DNA of 23,446 nt from Bacillota bacterium (GTDB taxonomy: Bacteria > Bacillota > Clostridia > Monoglobales > Firm-18): NCBI GenBank assembly GCA_023228885.1, contig JALOAJ010000038.1:1-23446 (forward strand). Direction: 5' to 3'. Made by a program: the position numbers and the translations under genes. Shown here in pieces: positions 18,801 through 23,446 of the stretch (the first letter of the stretch is position 1; every line of letters starts with the position of its first letter). The notes below the pieces were generated by a model. The model ran no database searches and was not told where the DNA came from. It saw nothing but the letters and a program-made list of their open reading frames with translations.

Positions 18801-19189
18801 TTCACCCCATCATCACTTGTTTCAATTTTCATTTCAGCCGGTCCGTTTGTGATATTATCCAGCCTGATAGGGTTGGTATCCAACCTTGGCAGAACCCTAA
18901 ATCCATGCAATGTGGTTGGTTGCTTAAAGTCTATTGTGAAATACGGATATTCCCGCTCTCCTGCCGCAAAAAAAGAGGCTGAGCCGGCAATGTTATCCAG
19001 CCATACAACAGGGTCTTTCTTTAATTTGGTGTTGGCATCAACTCCAATGTCGTAATCAACAATTTTCATCTTGTTTTTGGGTAGGTCGCAATAAGGGTCG
19101 GCTGCACTAACTGCAGTCATCGGTAATAAGTTAGGCAGTAAAGCGAACATAATGCAGAAACTCAACATAAAGCATATAACTTTTTTCAT
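15872..19189 (-). CDS. Secreted discoidin (F5/8 type C) and Big2 multidomain protein, probable carbohydrate-binding
   Basis: A 1105-aa exported protein (signal residues 1 to about 29, ending SAA). Order of modules: discoidin-like at about 60-215 and 230-405 (FTIDFKQPTTLHGFRVLP; ARYVRFTILKEI; TAKYVKFEFATTEQ), three Big2 Ig-like domains at about 411-495, 496-580 and 584-670 (pattern SSSNSNVATVEVTGKITAKA, ending in GTATITA), two more discoidin-like modules at about 670-820 and 822-985 (GRAIDNNKGSYFSASG; NILDGDIDTAWRS), and a C-terminal module (about 1000-1105) ending VKAFIWNTISELKP. No catalytic domain is visible. Discoidin modules (CBM32-like) usually bind sugars, and Big2 domains act as spacers, so I infer an extracellular glycan-binding protein. 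GGAGG (19196-19200) is 6 nt before the ATG. The next gene starts 37 nt downstream. No SLH, LPXTG or dockerin is seen, so its cell attachment is unclear. Confidence 0.88.
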   Translation of the reverse strand: MKKVICFMLSFCIMFALLPNLLPMTAVSAADPYCDLPKNKMKIVDYDIGVDANTKLKKDPVVWLDNIAGSASFFAAGEREYPYFTIDFKQPTTLHGFRVLPRLDTNPIRLDNITNGPAEMKIETSDDGVNFTTAHSSVIIRYPKPYSEYAPEIPSQITYMDDAAPYDPLREAYAELSSDVTARYVRFTILKEITNPTGGSGKYTTMIEFTPVGIPSSYRLLSSSAMSARSDVESADEENDSNIVGDDYTTSWVAPGNSGASTITVNLGSDSFETAPASKKFNAIHIGPAVNAGDATLSNPPKKVRIAYSNNSTNGADGNWYDIVTGDTVFSEIDLTYVSGSYNYYITSLTEAGARYANTKLPSEPASNAPWVAVLDKVITLPAIRTAKYVKFEFATTEQIKVANVAFEEVDDIKPTSISFEPNTYNLKLTDTVIATPKLMPEGASGEITYSSSNSNVATVEVTGKITAKAGGTATITAAVAGQSGNLTGTITVNVAEPSGISFSMNPNSAVMKLSQTIQLTPIFTPTGQQAYVDYSSDSPEIAFVDSDGLITALGIGSATITGVVRGRENVKNTVTVTIHADSAAEIIGLPENTIILTKGMRYELHPSVLPATAPQEVTYASNAQSVALIDSMGVITPVEGIDGTAVITVTTIGASPVSKTVNVKVINAGDLNKGKMSFDSNGVNGVNTPGRAIDNNKGSYFSASGSNNTSWLTLNLGSTIFGTPSQDTYAIAGIKYMAPNVATHKVRGYEIWISEDSANGKEENGIWTKVSEGEFLDTTAEQTVMFDNLYNAKYLKMKILNKVGNPNEFGKYAMIAQLTVVGRVEAAGRETAVYPAKNIKVTASSASGVYSARNILDGDIDTAWRSLNGSERHSVIFTLGNEAEVYTLRLLPSIYNNAPTNPFGNAKVSYATEYAPDMWITVWDATGTIPDTSGGSMIGSPNGYKWEFPNAANRYSEDVRDYEKSIDFDLGTYAKYIKVESNTAGAHQVWLAEAYIECNPETIKPAGITEVNFGANNKITSVSIRNYSELTGKLIVAVYDGMELAGVHIQDIVALPAGMGGTHTVTLTGSNLPEALDGNKVKAFIWNTISELKPADYGIYEATK

Positions 19190-19211
19190 TTTTTACCTCC
19201 ATATATTATAA

Positions 19212-19240
19212 ATTTTATTGTCTCCATTTTTTATTAACAA
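19212..19240 (-). promoter_or_regulatory. Possible sigma-A type promoter before the discoidin gene
   Basis: On the minus strand TTGTTA (19235-19240) and TAAAAT (19212-19217) are separated by 17 nt, close to the TTGACA-17-TATAAT pattern. A transcript from it would begin roughly 15-20 nt before the ATG at 19189, just ahead of the GGAGG site. AT-rich DNA yields such matches by chance, so this is tentative. Confidence 0.35.
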
Positions 19241-19254
19241 TTAGCAGTCTGCAC

Positions 19255-19286
19255 CGCATAAAAGTTACTTAACCCTGTTTTATGCG
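19255..19286 (-). repeat. Inverted repeat, 9-bp stem with bulged inner stem
   Basis: On the minus strand CGCATAAAA pairs with TTTTATGCG (19278-19286 and 19255-19263). Inside, GTT and AAC can pair around a 4-nt loop, leaving a 4-nt CAGG bulge. No T-run follows on the minus strand, so it is not a typical terminator. It could be part of a structured leader RNA or a protein-binding site. Confidence 0.6.
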
Positions 19287-19289
19287 CTT

Positions 19290-19314
19290 GGCGTTAGCAC
19301 CCGTAGTAAACACC
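19290..19314 (-). repeat. Inverted repeat, 6-bp stem next to the previous one
   Basis: On the minus strand GGTGTT (19309-19314) can pair with AACGCC (19290-19295), with one G-T wobble and a 13-nt loop. It is only 3 nt from the 19255-19286 stem, so the two could stack as one RNA structure. A 6-bp stem alone is weak evidence. Confidence 0.4.
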
Positions 19315-19365
19315 GTATTTGGTTTATAAAAGTTAGCCATTACGATTTAAGTTATCGGCAATGCT

Positions 19366-19389
19366 GATAAAAAAGAACATTTTTTTATC
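19366..19389. repeat. Perfect AT-rich inverted repeat downstream of the lyase-like gene
   Basis: GATAAAAAA and TTTTTTATC form a perfect 9-bp palindrome around a 6-nt centre, 54 nt after the stop of the 19443 gene. The stem lacks G-C pairs and no separate T-run follows, so termination would be weak. It could instead be an operator. Which of these applies cannot be told from sequence. Confidence 0.5.
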
Positions 19390-19442
19390 TTCATACCTCC
19401 CCGCACACTTATTTAAGCTGTAAGATTAAATGAAAATCAGGC

Positions 19443-22400
19443 TCACTTAAACTCCACTTTGTTCACCTCGCACTTCATATTATCAATGCTATCCCACAGC
19501 ATCATATATATTTTATAATCCTTTCCGTCGGATGGGACAAAAATAGCCTGTTCTATGCTGTCGGAGTTCCCGCTTTCAAGCGACAACACATCTTCCGATA
19601 TTTTACATTCAACAAGGTTTATACTGCCGTCTTCCACCTTGTATAATGCCGTAATCAACCTTCCTTCAAGCGTTTTATTGCTGTTGTTTTCAATGCTGTA
19701 CTTAGTTATTATTTCACCGCTTGTTATGCCTATCTTCGTTATATCAACAGGCGGTTCATCATTTTTACCATCGAAATAAAAGCTTGCCTCTGCCTTTATT
19801 TCATCAGAATCAAATGACGATACAAACAGCATATTATCCGGTATCGGTTGCTTTGCAAGGTTGGGACCTGAAATTTGCAGGGTTGGCACATCACCGCTCC
19901 ACACCCTATCCAAAACAAAGTGAACCTTTCCGTTTAGCATTTCCGGGGTGTTTCCCCTGGCGTCCGAATAATCAACCTCAAATGTATGCAGCCCTTTTTT
20001 AAGCGGAATTGACCATGTGCCATAGCTTTGCTTATACACAATCGGTTTCCAGCTTTGGCCATCAATAAAAAGCTTTAACTCATATCCCCCCACTATGTAT
20101 GGGGCATGCATTTCTGCCGGTTTATAAAATGTATAAACGCCGTCTTGCGGTATGTCTATGTATCCATTATATCTAAACCCAAACTGCACATCAGTTTCTT
20201 TGGGTGATATATCCAACAATCTATCTACCCTTCCGGCTTTTTTTGGTGTTAAAGCATCCATCCCGCTTTTTGTGTACATAAGCTGCCACGGCGCCTCATA
20301 ATATCTATAATTAAGCCCGTTTTCAACACCGGTAATGTCTGCCGATTCTAAATAAGGCATTTTAATATATTCCGCCGTCTTGGCGACGCTTGTCAAGGTT
20401 CCGTTCATTTTTTGAGGCTCTGCCGCAAGGTCTTTCCGATATGCCTTGGCTTTAACCATGGTTGTGCCGGTCAAACTTATCGGCTCGGTGTATTTTGGTG
20501 ATAAAAGCGTAGGCTCGCTGCCGTCAAGCGTATAATAAATATCAACATCTTCTTCGTGCTGGAGCGTTACATCCACGCTATCCGTAAAAACATCCGCTTC
20601 GGGTAAAATTGTAACCTCTTTTAATGATTTATAAATTTTTGTTTTAATCTGCAAAGTGTTTGAGATAATGCTAAATTCAAAATCGGCAGACAAAACCGTT
20701 TGCGCTATTCCGTCAATGGAAAATGAATTGCAACCCATTGCGTATCCCGTTACCTCACCGCCGTTTTCCACAATAGCCAAGGATTCACCTTGCATAGTAA
20801 TGTTTCCTATCGATAAAAGACCGTCCTTGCTGTTTGCGGCAAGATAGCTAACCGTTTTGCCTTCGTTTACAACAGCGCTAAAACCTGCAACTCCATCTCC
20901 ACTTATGGGGGTGACGCTTGCCAATTCAACGCCTTTTGTTTCTCGAGGGTATAAAAGGGTTATCAGCATTTGGTCGCCCTCTCCCGAAAAGGTTGTGTTA
21001 ACCTTATAAAAATCGGATATTTTGTTACTGCCGGGTGACACAGCCTGTTTAACTCCTGCCATGGAAACAGGAGCAGTTGAAAACTGGTATATTGAAAGGT
21101 TGGGTCTGTCGTCATTTTGTGTTTTGGCTGTTTTGTTTGCGTTATCCAACTCTATCAACGCCGAATTAAATGATTTGTATCCGCGCAGTTGGGTTGTTCC
21201 AAGCGAATCTGCCGGCAGCATGAGCGTCTGTGTGTAATTATGCGGCTGTGTTGACCCCATCATTCTGTCAGTTATTATCCAAATACCCGTCTCTCTTAAA
21301 AAACTGAACACCCTCTGGTAATCGACATCGCTAATTTCCTTATAATTGCCCGGCAGCCTCCCGTTAATGGCAGCATTTGCGGCTTCTGCCTCATAAAGCA
21401 CGGTTGAAAACATTCCGTCAAAAACGCCTTCCGCAACATCAAATTTATCTGATGTGTGCCATCTGACATCAGCCGGGTCATCCCACACGGGAGCCATAAC
21501 ATTTCTATGCGCCCACCTGTATAAACCGTACACCCCGTTTGCGTTGAGGCTGTCAACCAACATCTGGCTTATAAACGACCCATAATGCCCCACCATTCCG
21601 GTAAGTAGCATATCTTGCCCGAACGCGGCCAACGATACGCTGTTAACGCCAAGGGTGGCGGTTGAGCCATATACACCGGGGGCGGGCGATGAAAATAAAA
21701 ACCCGAACTGGCTGGTGGGCAGCCAACCCTCTCTAAGAGCATAATAACCGCCGTAAGGGTAAAATTCCGAATTAAATGACGGGGTCTGATTAAAATTATT
21801 GCTTTCAAGCATTGAGAAAATTTTAAAATTATCAGGGTCCTCCAATGCCTCGGGATACGCCCTATTTATTGAGTCTTTTACCCCCTTGTATTGCACTCTG
21901 TTATCAATCCGAAAACCATCAGGGTAGCTATCGTTCATTTTTAAGATATGCGTAAAAAAATCTGCGGATTTCGCCTGCATATCTCTTAGCCTGTTAAGCC
22001 TAAATTCCGTCATAAAATGAGGTCGATATTTTTCTATAATTCTTAATGTTTCAATTTTCGTTGCATAATCCAAAAAGTTTCTGTTATATGTCGGGTCTTG
22101 CTCGGGAGATGTGCCGTCGGGCAGTTTATGCAAGTAAAGCAAACTGTCAAGCTCCCTTATTCCTTCCTCGAAATATTCTTCTGCTCCTATAAATTCATCA
22201 TACAAAATTGCAAAGCCCATTAAATACGGAACGGTGGCATCTGTCCAGTTTTGAGGGTTTGAGCGTATGTAGGCAAATTGGACCGGAGGAAAGTACTGCC
22301 AAATCGTTTTAAGGGAGTTAATAAACGCAAAATCCTCCAGTCCTTCGCCGTCCTCCGAAATATTTAAGGCTAAATTTCTTATTTTGACCATGAAGTTTAC

Positions 22401-23446
22401 CATTGTGCCGCCTACTGTATTTTGAAAGCCATCCGATATGTTTGCCGGCAAAAGCTCCTTAATACCATGTTGATGCATGCTCCAGTCAGCTAAAAAGGCG
22501 TTCCATTTATCTAAATACGCAATGTTGCCGCTTTCCGAATATTCATTCAAAAGTGGGTGGAATTTGCTCATTCCCAGCATATATTGAGCCGACCTTGCAT
22601 AGCTGTTCGATAAATCCAGCTTTGGCGGGTCGTACTCCCAATCAATAGTGCCCGGCTCAGGCAGCCTCACCTTTTGAGATTGTGAGTTTTGAATTGCATT
22701 ATTTAAAAGCTCTGCCCCGGTAGTCGATGCTGCATCAGTTTCTCCGGGTGCATATCCCGCATAATCAAATAATAAAAGGTAGTCATCATCATCGTAATTT
22801 CTAAGCTTGTTCAAAAAATATATTTTAAAGGCCCGCAAAGCCTCTTTATAATTGCCTTCAATGACCATGCGTTTTGCGTATTCAAGCCCCGGCTTTGTTA
22901 AATCTATAAGCTTAAAAAACTCCTCCCCAAGCTCATTTATGCTTTCATCTGAATTTCGGTTATCAAAGGCAGCTTTTTGCTCGGGATTCCCGGAAGGCGC
23001 CACACTAACATAATTTGCGCAAGCCGCATTAACCGTCAATTGGTTTTTAATTTTATTCAACCTTGATATAAATTCGGTTTTATCAACTTCAACCGGCATA
23101 TCCATAATTCGAGCTTGCGCTTCGTCACAGTCTTGTTGGCTAAAAGACGCTTCTGCCCTGCAAATTGCAGCATCTGCCTTGATGGTGTCTAATTCGTTTT
23201 GAAGTTTCCTTTTTATTGCGGAATACGGCATTGCCGCTATCATATCTTCCGTTTCGTCAATCAAACCTTGTTCCCTTAGTAATCCGCACAGTTCAATATT
23301 TAACCTTACTTCGTCTATGTTATCCGCACCATACGCTTTTATGTCTTTTACTTCGGTGTCGCAATCAACGGCGGCTATACCGCTGTTGATAACCTCATAT
23401 CCAGATATATCTGATTTGTTGCCCTCAATAACATGCCCCTTGCTGC
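19443..23446 (-). CDS. Heparinase II/III-type polysaccharide-lyase-like protein, 5'-truncated by the window edge
   Basis: The reading frame is open to the right edge, so the true start lies outside; 1333 residues are visible, ending at TGA (19443-19445). A TTG at 23264 would be a false start. Fragment residues about 61-140 hold two similar helical units (TEDMIAAMPYSAIKRKLQ; EAQARIMDMPVEVDKTEF). The lyase toroid follows with RSNPQNWT (about 399) and DGTSPEQDPTYN (about 448), then the beta-sandwich with HRNVM (about 646), RWHTSDKFDVAEG (about 660) and WIITDRMM. Next come a chitobiase C-terminal-like module (about 943-1015, YYTLDGSEPTLLSPKYTEP), a PA14-like module (about 1034-1201, GTWSIPLKKGLHTFEVDY) and a C-terminal module ending YMMLWDSIDNMKC. 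Compared with its paralogue at 11218, the His-His of EQNHHYN is Pro-Thr here, so one candidate catalytic residue differs. It is presumably secreted, but the signal peptide is not visible. Substrate is unknown. Confidence 0.87.
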   Translation of the reverse strand, partial: SKGHVIEGNKSDISGYEVINSGIAAVDCDTEVKDIKAYGADNIDEVRLNIELCGLLREQGLIDETEDMIAAMPYSAIKRKLQNELDTIKADAAICRAEASFSQQDCDEAQARIMDMPVEVDKTEFISRLNKIKNQLTVNAACANYVSVAPSGNPEQKAAFDNRNSDESINELGEEFFKLIDLTKPGLEYAKRMVIEGNYKEALRAFKIYFLNKLRNYDDDDYLLLFDYAGYAPGETDAASTTGAELLNNAIQNSQSQKVRLPEPGTIDWEYDPPKLDLSNSYARSAQYMLGMSKFHPLLNEYSESGNIAYLDKWNAFLADWSMHQHGIKELLPANISDGFQNTVGGTMVNFMVKIRNLALNISEDGEGLEDFAFINSLKTIWQYFPPVQFAYIRSNPQNWTDATVPYLMGFAILYDEFIGAEEYFEEGIRELDSLLYLHKLPDGTSPEQDPTYNRNFLDYATKIETLRIIEKYRPHFMTEFRLNRLRDMQAKSADFFTHILKMNDSYPDGFRIDNRVQYKGVKDSINRAYPEALEDPDNFKIFSMLESNNFNQTPSFNSEFYPYGGYYALREGWLPTSQFGFLFSSPAPGVYGSTATLGVNSVSLAAFGQDMLLTGMVGHYGSFISQMLVDSLNANGVYGLYRWAHRNVMAPVWDDPADVRWHTSDKFDVAEGVFDGMFSTVLYEAEAANAAINGRLPGNYKEISDVDYQRVFSFLRETGIWIITDRMMGSTQPHNYTQTLMLPADSLGTTQLRGYKSFNSALIELDNANKTAKTQNDDRPNLSIYQFSTAPVSMAGVKQAVSPGSNKISDFYKVNTTFSGEGDQMLITLLYPRETKGVELASVTPISGDGVAGFSAVVNEGKTVSYLAANSKDGLLSIGNITMQGESLAIVENGGEVTGYAMGCNSFSIDGIAQTVLSADFEFSIISNTLQIKTKIYKSLKEVTILPEADVFTDSVDVTLQHEEDVDIYYTLDGSEPTLLSPKYTEPISLTGTTMVKAKAYRKDLAAEPQKMNGTLTSVAKTAEYIKMPYLESADITGVENGLNYRYYEAPWQLMYTKSGMDALTPKKAGRVDRLLDISPKETDVQFGFRYNGYIDIPQDGVYTFYKPAEMHAPYIVGGYELKLFIDGQSWKPIVYKQSYGTWSIPLKKGLHTFEVDYSDARGNTPEMLNGKVHFVLDRVWSGDVPTLQISGPNLAKQPIPDNMLFVSSFDSDEIKAEASFYFDGKNDEPPVDITKIGITSGEIITKYSIENNSNKTLEGRLITALYKVEDGSINLVECKISEDVLSLESGNSDSIEQAIFVPSDGKDYKIYMMLWDSIDNMKCEVNKVEFK

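Larger units (their letters stand above)
19190..19442. other. 253-bp intergenic region, the only long gap in the cluster
   Basis: This AT-rich gap separates the truncated lyase-like gene from the discoidin gene; all other gaps inside the cluster are 37 nt or less. It holds three perfect or near-perfect inverted repeats (19255-19286, 19290-19314, 19366-19389), a 10-bp direct repeat ATAAAAGTTA (19258-19267 and 19326-19335, plus-strand reading), a possible promoter (19212-19240) and the GGAGG site of the next gene. A purine-rich GGGGAGGT (minus strand, near 19395-19402) precedes only tiny frames of about 15 codons, which I do not call as genes. I see no tRNA or known riboswitch consensus. Confidence 0.7.

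Noticed and set aside
19255..19314. Integron attC site or known riboswitch
   Set aside because: GTTAGC and CTTAAC motifs occur, but they are about 30 nt apart without the required attC arms, and no integrase is visible. I could not match the stems to a c-di-GMP, fluoride or other riboswitch consensus.
19366..19389. Rho-independent terminator after the 19443 gene
   Set aside because: The stem is entirely A-T apart from its end pair and no T-run follows it. I keep it only as an inverted repeat.
19366..19405. Tiny peptide gene near the GGGGAGGT run
   Set aside because: The possible frames are about 15 codons, one start is too close to the purine run and the other too far, and the second start falls inside the palindrome.

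Overview
The window reads as one long, co-directional gene cluster on the minus strand of a Gram-positive anaerobe, most likely a member of the Clostridia (Bacillota). The reasons are an SLH-domain surface protein, many Big2 and discoidin (F5/8 type C) modules, strong AGGAGG-type ribosome binding sites before nearly every gene, moderately AT-rich DNA, and very large secreted proteins with simple Gram-positive signal peptides. The exact genus cannot be read from the sequence.

In transcription order (right to left) there are nine genes. (1) A 5'-truncated, very large heparinase II/III-type (polysaccharide-lyase-like) protein, 19443 to the right edge. (2) After a 253-bp gap holding several inverted repeats and a possible promoter, a secreted discoidin/Big2 protein with no enzymatic domain (15872-19189). 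(3) A second heparinase II/III-type protein, paralogous to the first (11218-15834). (4) An SLH-domain protein with a roughly 700-residue region I do not recognise (8342-11215). (5) A URO-D/MtaA-superfamily protein (7071-8324). (6) An uncharacterised cytoplasmic protein that looks like a six-hairpin (alpha/alpha)6 glycosidase (4861-7038). (7) A secreted right-handed beta-helix protein resembling GH141 (1573-4827). (8) A compact cytoplasmic GH29 alpha-L-fucosidase (458-1537). (9) The start of another secreted protein, which runs off the left edge (1-441). From gene 2 to gene 9 the gaps are 2 to 37 nt, so these eight genes look like one operon.

The set looks like a Gram-positive polysaccharide-utilisation locus. 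Secreted lyase-like and beta-helix enzymes and a lectin-like protein would act outside the cell. One SLH protein would sit on the cell wall. Fucosidase, six-hairpin and URO-D-like enzymes would finish the products in the cytoplasm. The families point to a fucose-containing, uronic-acid-containing glycan, but this is inference. The window shows no transporter, regulator, sulfatase, RNA gene, insertion sequence or CRISPR array.

Several gene starts were set by Shine-Dalgarno position rather than by the longest open frame. The rightmost gene is open to the window edge and therefore lacks its true start here.
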